From: Prosthecobacter debontii
GTDB taxonomy: Bacteria; Verrucomicrobiota; Verrucomicrobiia; Verrucomicrobiales; Akkermansiaceae
Reading direction: 5' to 3'
Assembly (NCBI GenBank): GCA_945883455.1
Contig: CAMCXJ010000026.1
Span: 1-17,899, forward strand
Length of the DNA: 17,899 nucleotides
In this document: in pieces, positions 6,144-13,529 of the stretch
Layout of the letters: each line of letters starts with the position of its first letter
Numbering within the stretch: position 1 is the stretch's first letter
The notes under the pieces: model-generated
The model's input: only the letters and a program-made list of their open reading frames with translations
The model's database searches: none
Told to the model about the DNA's origin: nothing
Program-made: the position numbers and the translations under genes

Positions 6144-7373
6144 ATGCACATTGAAATTTTAAACACCGGCACCGAGCTTCTTCTTGGCAATACGCTCAAT
6201 ACGCACGGCGGATGGTTCGGGCGGCAGCTTTTCACGATGGGTCTGCGCGTGGCGCGTCAGGTCACCGTCCCCGATGGCGAGGCGATCCGCGAGGCTTTCT
6301 CTGAAATGGTTGTGCGTGCGGATGTCATGTTGATCACCGGCGGCCTCGGACCCACCAGCGATGACCTCACTCGCGAGATCGTCGCGGAAACCCTCGGCGT
6401 CGAGCTCCACGAGGACGAGCAGGCACGGCGGAATCTTGAGTCCTTCTTTGCTCTGCGCGACAAGCCGATGGTTCCCGCGAATCTCCGCCAGGCCATGGTC
6501 CCCACTGGCGCTGACGTGTTGCCCAATCCCAACGGCACCGCCCCCGGCCTTTACCTGCCGCCGCGCATCAACGGCCGTTCGAACTGCGCCGTCTTCCTCC
6601 TCCCCGGGCCGCCGCGCGAGCTTTACCCGATGTTTTACAGCGAGGTCGTCCCGCGTCTACGCGCCCTCTCCGGGGTCACCGATATCGCAGGGGTTTCCGA
6701 GCTGAAATTCACCGGCATCGGCGAAAGCGATTTTCATCATGGCATCGATGCCGCTCTCGCGGAAATCCCCGGCCTCGAATACGGCTACTGCGCCCGCATC
6801 GGCGAGGTCGATCTCCGCCTCATCGGCCCGCCGGAAGCCATCGCCGCCGGGCGCGGCCTTGCGTTTGGCTCCTTCGGGCGACACCTCATCAGCGATGACG
6901 GCTCGTCGCTGGAGGCCACCGTTGTCCGCCTCCTGCGGGAAAAATCCCTCACGCTAGCCACCGCCGAGAGCTGCACCGGCGGCCTGATCGCGCACCGTCT
7001 CACCAATGTCCCCGGTGCCAGTGAGGTTTTCACACACGGCTGGGTCACCTACGCGAACGAAGCGAAAGCCTCCCAGCTCGGAGTCCCCATGGAAATGATC
7101 GCCGCGCACGGCGCGGTCTCCGAGCAAGTCGCCCGCGCCATGGCGGAGGGAGCACTGCGGGAAAGCGGCGCCGACCATGCGGTATCCGTCACCGGGATCG
7201 CCGGCCCCACCGGTGGCACCGAGGAAAAGCCCGTCGGCACCGCATGGATTGCGCTCGCGGAAAAGGATGGCGAAACCCTGGCTTGCAAAGTTTTTCACCC
7301 CCGCGCCCGCAAGGATTTCAAGCAGGCCGTATCCCAATCCGCCCTCGACCTCCTCCGGCGGCGGTTGGTTTAG
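6144..7373 (+). CDS. cinA: CinA: MoCF-like domain fused to NMN deamidase
   Basis: Two-domain CinA of 409 residues. Residues about 1-175 form the COG1058 MoCF-like domain, with NTGTELLLGNTLNTHG, LITGGLGPTSDDLTREI and LLPGPPREL. The C-terminal domain, from about residue 265, is the PncC-type nicotinamide mononucleotide amidohydrolase, with TLATAESCTGGLIAHRLTN, VFTHGWVTYANEAKASQLGV, HGAVSEQVARAMAEGAL and SVTGIAGPTGGTEEKPVGT. PncC converts NMN to nicotinate mononucleotide in pyridine-nucleotide recycling. In some bacteria cinA is linked to recA and competence; neither is seen here. The ATG is 7 bp after a heptad tract and has no Shine-Dalgarno. The next gene begins 28 bp downstream in the same direction. 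Confidence 0.96.
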   Translation: MHIEILNTGTELLLGNTLNTHGGWFGRQLFTMGLRVARQVTVPDGEAIREAFSEMVVRADVMLITGGLGPTSDDLTREIVAETLGVELHEDEQARRNLESFFALRDKPMVPANLRQAMVPTGADVLPNPNGTAPGLYLPPRINGRSNCAVFLLPGPPRELYPMFYSEVVPRLRALSGVTDIAGVSELKFTGIGESDFHHGIDAALAEIPGLEYGYCARIGEVDLRLIGPPEAIAAGRGLAFGSFGRHLISDDGSSLEATVVRLLREKSLTLATAESCTGGLIAHRLTNVPGASEVFTHGWVTYANEAKASQLGVPMEMIAAHGAVSEQVARAMAEGALRESGADHAVSVTGIAGPTGGTEEKPVGTAWIALAEKDGETLACKVFHPRARKDFKQAVSQSALDLLRRRLV

Positions 7374-7401
7374 GCGGCGGATAAGTGATTCCTGTTTCCC
7401 C

Positions 7402-8070
7402 ATGAAACCCGTCACCACCCTCGCCACCTCCCGCACGCCCGACGGCGAGCCGCTCATCCTCCAGGAACACGACGGCCAGTATTTCATGAAGGTCGGCGGC
7501 GTGCAGCTCATGGGCACCAACGCCTCATCTTCCGAAAAGGAAATGGCGGATCTCGCCTGCGCGAACCTGCCGCGCGGCGCGCGCATCCTCATCGGCGGGC
7601 TGGGTTTCGGCTACACCTTGCGCCGCGTGCTTGAGCTTTGCCCGCTGGATGCCACCGTGGATGTTGCGGAGCTTTTGCAGGTGGTGGTGGATTGGAACCG
7701 CGAGTTCCTAACCGGCGTGAACGGCTTGCTGGTCGATGACCCGCGCGTCCACATCCACATCCGCGACGTGGCGGATCTCATCTCCCGCGCCGGGGAAAAT
7801 CGCTTTCATGCGATTCTATTAGATGTGGACAACAGTCCTGATCCCCTCGTCCAAAAAGGCAACGCCAAGCTCTACGACGGCGGCGGCCTCGCCCTCACCA
7901 AGGCCGCGCTACATCCCGGCGGACGCGTGGTTTTCTGGTCCGCGAACCCCGACAAATCCTTCGCCCGCTCGATGGCGAAACATTTCGGAAACGTCCAGGC
8001 CATCGGCGCCAAGGCCTACCCGAAGGCAAAGCGTTTCACCCACACATTGTTCGTGGGGGAGAGGATGTGA
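7402..8070 (+). CDS. Spermidine-synthase-like class I methyltransferase-fold protein
   Basis: A 222-residue protein with the Rossmann-like core of spermidine synthases and related enzymes. It has a glycine-rich nucleotide loop, RILIGGLGFGYTLRRVL (about residues 55-71), then an acidic end to strand beta-2 (VDVAELLQVVVDWNRE). FHAILLDVDNSPDPLVQ lies where aminopropyltransferases carry the catalytic Asp, followed by YDGGGLALTKAALHPGGRVVFWSA. The short N-terminus has one predicted hairpin (DGEPLILQEHDGQYFMKVGG), reduced relative to the N-terminal beta domain of true SpeE. No ornithine/arginine or SAM decarboxylase is in view, so polyamine synthesis is not established. The ATG at 7402 is chosen because the upstream in-frame region overlaps cinA and is not family-like. 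Its stop abuts the convergent TPR gene stop. Confidence 0.8.
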   Translation: MKPVTTLATSRTPDGEPLILQEHDGQYFMKVGGVQLMGTNASSSEKEMADLACANLPRGARILIGGLGFGYTLRRVLELCPLDATVDVAELLQVVVDWNREFLTGVNGLLVDDPRVHIHIRDVADLISRAGENRFHAILLDVDNSPDPLVQKGNAKLYDGGGLALTKAALHPGGRVVFWSANPDKSFARSMAKHFGNVQAIGAKAYPKAKRFTHTLFVGERM

Positions 8071-9564
8071 TCACTCCTCCTCCGCGCCGCCGAGGGTGAC
8101 GTTGATGTTGTATCCGTTCTGGAGATGGGCGTGGGCTTTGCTGGCTTGCTCGGTCTTTGGGAAGAGCTTGCAGGTGAGCTGGAAGGTGCGGATGGCCTTT
8201 TCCTTTTCTTTAGCCTCCTCGTAGGTAAAGCCGATCTGGAGGGTGGCCTCGGCGGCGGCGTTATCCACGACCTTGATCTGGTTGTAGAGGACGATGGCTT
8301 CGTTGGGTTCCTTGAGCTGGCGGTGGCAGGCCGCCATGCGGAAATGGTTGTCGGGAAAGCGGTCGATCTGGCGGTAGGTGGCGATGGCCTTTTTCCAATC
8401 GGCGAGCTTCTCGTAGCACGAGGCGATGGCCCAGAGATGCTCATCGGCATGATCGCCATCGATCTCGATGAGCTTGCGGTAAACCCCGATGGCCTCGGCG
8501 ATTTTTCCTTCCTCCAGATCCATCCCGGCGATGTTTTTAAGGCCTGCGACTTGATCCTTGAACTCGCCGTAGATGCCGCGCGCCTCGGTGCGCTTGTCGC
8601 GGGCCTTGTACCAAGCGGCCATATTTCCGAGCAGGCCGTCGTCGCGCCCGAAGCGCTCGCCGATCTCGGTGTAGAGTTTCCAGATTTCCGCGGGTCGGCC
8701 GAGGGTACCGTTGAGATCGGCGGCGCGGTAGAGGAGTTCCTTCTCGATGGCTGGGCGGCGCTTGGACTCGACGCGGAGTTCGTTGAGGAGCTGGTCGCCG
8801 AGGGTGAGGGCGGCGGTGCGCGTCTCCGGTTTTCCTAACAGGTGGCCGACGGTTTTCGCCGACATCCCATAAACGGCATCGAACAGGGCGTCGCCTTCGT
8901 GGGTGGTAGCGAGCGCTTTTTTCCCCTCGTCGAAGCGCTGCGCGAAGAAATGGATCTGCGCGAGCTCGCGGCTGGCCTCCTCGCAGGCGGTCTTCGATTT
9001 CTCGTTGCGGGCGACCTTGAAGGTGAGGTCGTTGAGGAGGGAGAGCTGCTCGGCCTCGTCCTTGTGGAGGCGGGCGTAGTGCAGGAGATCGAGGCGGGAG
9101 CGGATGGCGATCACATGATCCGGATACTCCTTGATGAGGAAACGGAAGGCTTTCTGCGCGTCCTTGACCTCGCCCATGGTGCGGTAGGCGTCGGCGATGC
9201 AGTAGGCGGCGATGACCGCCTCCTCGGACTCCGGCCAGTAGTCGATGACGGATTGGAAACCCTCGCGCAAGGCGGTCTTGGGTTTCTTGAGCTTCATCAT
9301 TGAGTGGCTCCACATGAGCTGAGCGTAAGGGGCACCGGGGCTTTTCTCGTAGAGGGTGATAAATTTCTCATACTCGGCGAGCGAGGTTTTGAAAGCACCG
9401 CCGGTGTAATGTTTTTCCGCGATCCGCATCTGGTAGCGCTCGACCTCCTTCATTTTCTCGAAAGTGCCGACGGGAATCTGTTCGAGAGGGTCGAGGGCAA
9501 GGGAACATGGGGCCACGAGAAACAGCAGGCAAACGGTAAGAAGGGAGTGGAGGCGGAGGGTCAT
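8071..9564 (-). CDS. Secreted tetratricopeptide-repeat protein
   Basis: A 497-residue protein from the ATG at 9564, starting with a Sec signal peptide (MTLRLHSLLTVCLLFLVAP, probable cleavage after CSLA). A longer frame exists from a TTG at 9600, but the ATG puts the signal peptide at the N-terminus. The mature region is almost wholly helical TPR-like repeats. Examples are AAYCIADAYRTMGEVKDAQKAF, IAEAIGVYRKLIEIDGDHAD, LWAIASCYEKLADWKKAIATY and ATLQIGFTYEEAKEKEKAIRTF. Such proteins act as periplasmic or outer-membrane scaffolds; the partner is unknown. It is not a lipoprotein (no lipobox before its only N-terminal Cys). The C-terminus is acidic (GGAEEE). It lies 19 bases downstream of the region containing the avtA stop is not implied: avtA ends at 9620, 55 bp upstream of this start, so the two may share a transcript. 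Confidence 0.85.
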   Translation of the reverse strand: MTLRLHSLLTVCLLFLVAPCSLALDPLEQIPVGTFEKMKEVERYQMRIAEKHYTGGAFKTSLAEYEKFITLYEKSPGAPYAQLMWSHSMMKLKKPKTALREGFQSVIDYWPESEEAVIAAYCIADAYRTMGEVKDAQKAFRFLIKEYPDHVIAIRSRLDLLHYARLHKDEAEQLSLLNDLTFKVARNEKSKTACEEASRELAQIHFFAQRFDEGKKALATTHEGDALFDAVYGMSAKTVGHLLGKPETRTAALTLGDQLLNELRVESKRRPAIEKELLYRAADLNGTLGRPAEIWKLYTEIGERFGRDDGLLGNMAAWYKARDKRTEARGIYGEFKDQVAGLKNIAGMDLEEGKIAEAIGVYRKLIEIDGDHADEHLWAIASCYEKLADWKKAIATYRQIDRFPDNHFRMAACHRQLKEPNEAIVLYNQIKVVDNAAAEATLQIGFTYEEAKEKEKAIRTFQLTCKLFPKTEQASKAHAHLQNGYNINVTLGGAEEE

Positions 9565-9619
9565 GATGGTTGTTGCGAGTAACCGGTTGGATCCGGACAA
9601 TGATGTGTGTTTATCTCTA

Positions 9620-10900
9620 TTAACTTGATACCTTCCATCGAAAAGCCTTTTCCACGACCTCGGCGATGATGGTGAGGCCTTCGCGGACGGCGGTTTCGTC
9701 CATGGCGAAGGAAACGCGAAGGCACTCGCGGGAGTGCGGCCAGTTGTGGGTCTCGCAGCCGAAGAAGAAGTGGTGGCCGGGGATGACGAGGACTTGGCGG
9801 AGCTTGAGGCGCTCGTATAGATCGGCGGAGGAGATGGGGAGCCGAGGGAACCAGAGCCAGAGGAAAAGCGCGCCCTCGCTGCGATGCATCATCCAGGGAA
9901 ACTTTTCGCCGAACGCCTCTTTCGCGACAGCTTGGGCGAAGCGGGATTTTTCCTCATAGAAGGGGCGGATCACCTCGCGGCTGAGGGATAGGATTTCACC
10001 GCTACGGATGAGGGGGAGGACGATCTGCTGCCCACCGCTGGGGTTGGCGAGGCCGGTGATGGCGGTCATGGAGGAGAGCGCTCGGATGATTTCCGGCGGG
10101 CCGATGACGATACCAGTGCGGGTGCCGGGCAGGCCGAGCTTGGAGAGGCTAAGGGTGAGGATGATGTGCTTGTCCCAGAGCGGCTTCGCTTCTGTAAAAA
10201 TGATGCCGGGAAAGGGGGCACCGTAGGCGTTGTCGATGATGAGAGGGATGCCGTGTTCCCGCGCGAGGGCGGAGAGACGCGCCATTTCCCCGTCGCTGAG
10301 GACATTGCCGGTGGGGTTGGTGGGGCGGGAAACGCAGATCGCGGCGATGTCCGGGCCGATGGGGAGGTGGTCGAAATCGATGTGGTATTTGAACTCGTGC
10401 GGGCCGGTGGTCGTGATCTCCGGGCGCATGGCGAGGAACATGCCGGGATCCAGCCCTTGCGCGGCGTAGCCGATGTATTCCGGGACAAGGGGGAAAAGGA
10501 TCTTGCGGTGTGAGCCATCCGGCATTTCCCCGGCGAGGAGGTTGAAGAGATGGAAGAACGCCGTCTGCCCGCCGCAGGTGAGGCCGACGTTTTCCGGCGA
10601 AATGTCCCAGCCGAAGGTGTCCCGCATGAGATCCGCGATGGCGGCGACGAAGGCCGGATTTCCCTGCGGCGGATCGTAGGTGGTGAGGAAACGGTTCGTG
10701 GCGGCGGGGTCGGCGGTGATCTCGGCGAGACGCTCGCGCCAGATCGCGTTGACAGCGGGAATCTGCGCGGGCTGGCCGCCGCCGAGCATTTTCAGATCTG
10801 GCCCCGCGTTGGCGAGGGCGTGGCCGAGATCGTCCATCAACTCTCCGATGCCGCTGCCGCCCGCGAGGCCGGAGCCGAGTTTGGAAAAGGTGAGGTTCAT
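9620..10900 (-). CDS. avtA: Valine-pyruvate aminotransferase AvtA
   Basis: Fold-type I PLP aminotransferase (transaminase C) that interconverts valine/2-ketoisovalerate and alanine/pyruvate. Colinear with E. coli AvtA as I recall it: LGGGQPAQIP, YDPPQGNPAF, GGQTAFFHLFNLLAG, LFPLVPEYIGYA, CVSRPTNPTGNV, IIDNAYGAPFPGIIF, then SLSKLGLPGTR with PLP Lys254, EGALFLWLWF, and VIPGHHFFFG near the end. The start at 10900 (MNLTFSKLGSG) gives 426 residues. A longer frame to 11044 exists, but its extra 48 residues are a translation of a repeat element and include a peptide (SSVWIRGPL) typical of such artefacts. Divergent from the PatB-like gene; the 264-bp gap between them holds that repeat. No clear Shine-Dalgarno. 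Confidence 0.95.
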   Translation of the reverse strand: MNLTFSKLGSGLAGGSGIGELMDDLGHALANAGPDLKMLGGGQPAQIPAVNAIWRERLAEITADPAATNRFLTTYDPPQGNPAFVAAIADLMRDTFGWDISPENVGLTCGGQTAFFHLFNLLAGEMPDGSHRKILFPLVPEYIGYAAQGLDPGMFLAMRPEITTTGPHEFKYHIDFDHLPIGPDIAAICVSRPTNPTGNVLSDGEMARLSALAREHGIPLIIDNAYGAPFPGIIFTEAKPLWDKHIILTLSLSKLGLPGTRTGIVIGPPEIIRALSSMTAITGLANPSGGQQIVLPLIRSGEILSLSREVIRPFYEEKSRFAQAVAKEAFGEKFPWMMHRSEGALFLWLWFPRLPISSADLYERLKLRQVLVIPGHHFFFGCETHNWPHSRECLRVSFAMDETAVREGLTIIAEVVEKAFRWKVSS

Positions 10901-10960
10901 CGCGAGGGATGATGGCGGGATGGGCGGGGAAGGGAATTCTGAATTCGCCAGGCTATCTCG

Positions 10961-11107
10961 TTCGGAAAGAGGACCACGGATCCACACGGATGAACACGGA
11001 TGGTAACTGGAAATAGAATGGATCAGACACCGGTTAGCAACCATTCCTTCCGGTATCTCTCACTCTTATCCGTGTGCATCTGTTCATCCGTGGTTCCCTC
11101 TTCGGAA
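10961..11107 (+). repeat. MITE-like element with ACGGAT decamers and inverted ends
   Basis: Left arm (10968-11005): ACGGATCCAC at 10976, ACGGATGAAC at 10986 and a third ACGGAT at 10996, a 10-bp period. The right arm (11066-11100) is an inverted, less regular copy: ATCCGT at 11068 and 11086. Both arms carry ACCACGGAT with a GAGG-type outer end. The whole is bracketed by identical TTCGGAA (10961-10967 and 11101-11107) in direct orientation, a possible 7-bp target duplication. The 60-bp centre has no obvious gene. The flanks 10901-10960 and 11108-11164 hold no further recognisable feature beyond two GAATTC sites. Confidence 0.7.
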
Positions 11108-11164
11108 TCTGTCGTTTGCGCTGCGCTTGCAATGCCGCCCGTGTGGCTACAGCTTCGAAGCGTG

Positions 11165-12313
11165 ATGAGTTTTGATTTCGACACCGTGATCCCGAGGAAA
11201 GCGACGGGATGCATCAAGTATGACCGCAAGCCGGAGCTGGATCCGTTCTGGGTGGCGGACATGGATTTCGTTTCCGCGCCGTGCATCCTCGATGCGCTGC
11301 GCAAGCGTATCGAGCATGGTATTTTCGGCTATGCGCAGGCGCAGCCGGGTCTTGCGGAGACGATTGCGGGGTATCTGGAAACGCAGCGCGGCGTGGCTCT
11401 AAATGCGGATCACCTCGTTCATCTCGGCGGGTTGGTGCCGGCGCTTTCGCTGGCGGTGCGGGCGTTCTGCAAGCCGGGCGAGGAGGTGATGACCTGCACG
11501 CCGGTCTATTATCCTTTCCTCGGTGTCCACAAGGACGCGGGCGCGGAGTTGCTGACGGTGGATCATGTGTTTACGAACGGGCGGTGGGAGTTCGATTGGG
11601 CGAAAATGGAGGAAGCCGTTTCGGAAAAGACCAAGGTTTTCCTGCTGTGCAATCCGCAGAACCCGCTGGGCCGCGTGTTTGGTGCGGAGGAGGTCGTGAA
11701 GCTCGCGGAGTTCTGCGAGGCGCATGATCTCGTGCTCGTTTCCGACGAGATCCACTGCGACCTGATCCTCGCTGAGGAGCGCACGCCGCATTTCTCCGCG
11801 CTGAATCTTCCCGCGCACCTTGCGAAGCGCACGATCACTCTGCTCTCGCCGAGCAAGACCTGGAACATCGCCGGGCTGGGCTATGCGTTTGCCATCATCC
11901 CGGACGATACGCTACGCCGAAAATTTTCCGCGGCCCGTGGCCACACGCTCGCGGAGATCAGCGCGCTTTCCTACCACGCCGCCGAGGCTGCCTACCGCGA
12001 CGGTGAACCGTGGCGCAATGAACTCATTTCCTACCTGAAAGCAAACTGTGACGAACTCGTGCGCTTCGTGACGCAGGAGTGCGAAGGCCTCACCATCCAC
12101 CCGCCGGAAGCGACCTATCTCGCATGGATCGACGCCCGTGCGCTCGGCGTGCCGAACCCGGCGGAGTTCTTCGAGAAAGAGGCCGGACTGTTCCTTTCCG
12201 ACGGCGCGTCCTTCGGCTGGCCGGGGTTTGTGCGTTTCAATTTCGCCTGCCCACGCGAGCGGATGCAGGAAGGGCTGGGGAAAATGAAGGCGGCCTTGGG
12301 AGCGCGGGTTTGA
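11165..12313 (+). CDS. patB: PatB/MalY-type PLP C-S lyase or aminotransferase
   Basis: Fold-type I PLP enzyme of the MalY/PatB group, which cleaves cystathionine or cysteine-S-conjugates (beta-lyase) and has weak aminotransferase activity. From the ATG at 11165 it has 382 residues. Signatures are FWVADMDF (28-35), HGIFGYAQ (51-58), CTPVYYPF, LLCNPQNPLGR (160-170), LVSDEIHCDL with PLP-pyridine Asp194, SPSKTWNIAGL with Schiff-base Lys231, and a C-terminal FVRFNFACPRERMQEGL. The frame is open upstream to 11000, but that part is a translation of the repeat element, so MSFDF is preferred. The final codons, including the stop, lie inside the next inverted-repeat element. Substrate is not predictable; the divergent avtA suggests amino-acid metabolism. 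Confidence 0.92.
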   Translation: MSFDFDTVIPRKATGCIKYDRKPELDPFWVADMDFVSAPCILDALRKRIEHGIFGYAQAQPGLAETIAGYLETQRGVALNADHLVHLGGLVPALSLAVRAFCKPGEEVMTCTPVYYPFLGVHKDAGAELLTVDHVFTNGRWEFDWAKMEEAVSEKTKVFLLCNPQNPLGRVFGAEEVVKLAEFCEAHDLVLVSDEIHCDLILAEERTPHFSALNLPAHLAKRTITLLSPSKTWNIAGLGYAFAIIPDDTLRRKFSAARGHTLAEISALSYHAAEAAYRDGEPWRNELISYLKANCDELVRFVTQECEGLTIHPPEATYLAWIDARALGVPNPAEFFEKEAGLFLSDGASFGWPGFVRFNFACPRERMQEGLGKMKAALGARV

Positions 12314-12397
12314 AACCCGCTATCCGATGGGACGCCGGTTGTGAGGCATTGCAGGTGATGCGGAGCTAACCCAAGCGGCTTGAAAAGCCGCGCTCCA
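12298..12397 (+). repeat. Paired-hairpin inverted repeat over the patB 3' end
   Basis: Left arm 12298-12321 holds the perfect palindrome GCGGGTTTGAAACCCGC (12304-12320). Right arm 12373-12397 holds GCGGCTTGAAAAGCCGC (12375-12391). The arms are inverted copies of each other: both read GGAGCGCGG then a TTT-containing loop then CCGCT in the outside-to-inside direction. This makes a REP/MITE-like unit of about 100 bp. The patB stop TGA (12311-12313) is in the left hairpin. It fills the patB-fmt convergent gap and may serve as a bidirectional terminator. Confidence 0.75.
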
Positions 12398-12400
12398 TAT

Positions 12401-13306
12401 TCAAAGGCTGTTCGCGAAGGCCGTGGCGGGCATGGCTTTCGAGCCTTCCGGCTGCACTTGGTAGAGGGCGAGCGCGCCATCGCCGCAGCCGATGAGGAGC
12501 TGGCCTTCGTGGACGGCGAGTGCGCCGGTGGCGAGCGGATGATGGGCGATTTCCACGGGCGGGAAAATCTTGAGGCGCTTCGTTTTCCCCTTCACGGAAA
12601 CCTCGGTGAAGGTGCCGGGCCAAGGGTGGTAGGCGCGGATGAGGCGCTCGAGGTCGGCGGCGGGTTGAGTGAAATCGAGACGTCCGTCCTCGCGCAAAAG
12701 CTTCGCGGCGTAGGTGACCTCGGCGGCGTTCTGCGGGGTTCCAGCCTTGGGATTCGCGGCGAGGATTTCCAAGGCCTCGGCAAGGGCGGCGGGGCCGAGA
12801 TCGGCGAGGCGGTCGTGGAGTTCACCAGCGGTTTCGGTTTTCCCGATGGGGATGCGCTGCGCGGAAATGATGTCCCCGGCGTCGAGCTCGCGGATGACGT
12901 GCATGACGGTGATGCCCGTTTCGGCGTCGCCGTTCGCGAGGGCGGCCTGGATGCAGGAAGCGCCGCGGTATTTCGGGAGCAGGGAGGCGTGGAGATTGAT
13001 GATCGCTTTCTTCGCGGCCTTGCGGACGTCCTTTCCAATGATCTGCCCGTAAGCCATCACCACGATGATGTCCGGGCGGAGATCTGTTAGAGCGTCGGCG
13101 ATTTCGATGATCCGCTCCGGCTGCCAGACGGGGATGCCGTGGGTGAGGGCGAGGGTTTTGATTTCCGGGGGAAGGAATTCGCTGTGGCTGCGGCCGACGG
13201 GCTTGTCCGGCTGGGTGATGAGCAGGCAAGGCCGTGGGCCGTGCGCGAGGAGATGGCGGAAGGTGGGGAGTGCGATGTCTCCGGTGGCGATGAAGGCGAG
13301 TTTCAT
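12401..13306 (-). CDS. fmt: Methionyl-tRNA formyltransferase
   Basis: Fmt formylates initiator Met-tRNA using 10-formyl-tetrahydrofolate. It has 301 residues, slightly short at the C-terminus compared with E. coli (about 315). The N-terminal formyltransferase domain shows LITQPDKPVGR, IVVMAYGQI, INLHASLLPKYRGASCIQAAL with catalytic Asn104 and His106, and GITVMHVIRELDAGDII with catalytic Asp142. The C-terminal OB-like domain has VTYAAKLLREDGRLDFTQPA, LIRAYHPWPGTF, and ends with QPEGSKAMPATAF. ATG at 13306 opens with MKLAFIATGDIALP, a normal Fmt start. There is no Shine-Dalgarno (pyrimidine-rich just upstream). def, its common partner, is not in view. The gene shares its strand with recN but is separated by 223 bp of repeat-rich DNA. 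Confidence 0.97.
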   Translation of the reverse strand: MKLAFIATGDIALPTFRHLLAHGPRPCLLITQPDKPVGRSHSEFLPPEIKTLALTHGIPVWQPERIIEIADALTDLRPDIIVVMAYGQIIGKDVRKAAKKAIINLHASLLPKYRGASCIQAALANGDAETGITVMHVIRELDAGDIISAQRIPIGKTETAGELHDRLADLGPAALAEALEILAANPKAGTPQNAAEVTYAAKLLREDGRLDFTQPAADLERLIRAYHPWPGTFTEVSVKGKTKRLKIFPPVEIAHHPLATGALAVHEGQLLIGCGDGALALYQVQPEGSKAMPATAFANSL

Positions 13307-13316
13307 GGGGAAGGAA

Positions 13317-13351
13317 GTGATCAGGTATCAGTGATCGGTGAGCAGTGGAAG
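13317..13351 (+). repeat. GTGATCA-type heptad tract upstream of fmt
   Basis: Four 7-bp units begin at 13317, 13324, 13331 and 13338: GTGATCA, GGTATCA, GTGATCG and GTGAGCA in turn, with a weak fifth at 13345. It lies 10 bp upstream of the fmt start on the opposite sense. It has the same period as the AT-rich tracts but a different consensus. Further along, 13377-13388 carries one ACCACGGATGAG unit resembling the avtA-patB element. Confidence 0.65.
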
Positions 13352-13428
13352 ACTTTGGTGCTTGAGGGGGATATTGAACCACGGATGAGTGCGGCTAGGA
13401 GAACCCGGCAAGTCCGGCATCGCCGTGA

Positions 13429-13503
13429 GGAGCGGCTGCCTTTGGCTGCCGGGCTGGTAATGGAATCGGCTCAGGTTGCCGGGCAACCGAAGGCAGTCCC
13501 TCC
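13429..13503 (+). repeat. 75-bp inverted-repeat element between recN and fmt
   Basis: The ends GGAGCGGCTGCCTTTGG (from 13429) and its inverted counterpart (GGAGGGACTGCCTTCGG read on the minus strand from 13503) match at 14 of 17 positions. The inner parts also pair: GGCTGCCGGGC on the left (13444-13454) against an equivalent on the right containing the perfect hairpin GGTTGCCGGGCAACC (13474-13488). REP/MITE-like layout; not recognised as a named family. Between it and the heptad tract I see nothing else. Confidence 0.75.
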
Positions 13504-13529
13504 TTGGGCGGCGATCCTTACGAAATGCT

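Noticed and set aside
10901..11044. N-terminal extension of avtA by 48 residues
   Set aside because: It translates the ACGGAT repeat element; AvtA homology begins at the ATG at 10900.
11000..11164. N-terminal extension of the PatB-like protein by 55 residues
   Set aside because: It runs through the same repeat element and has no family similarity; the normal start is the ATG at 11165.
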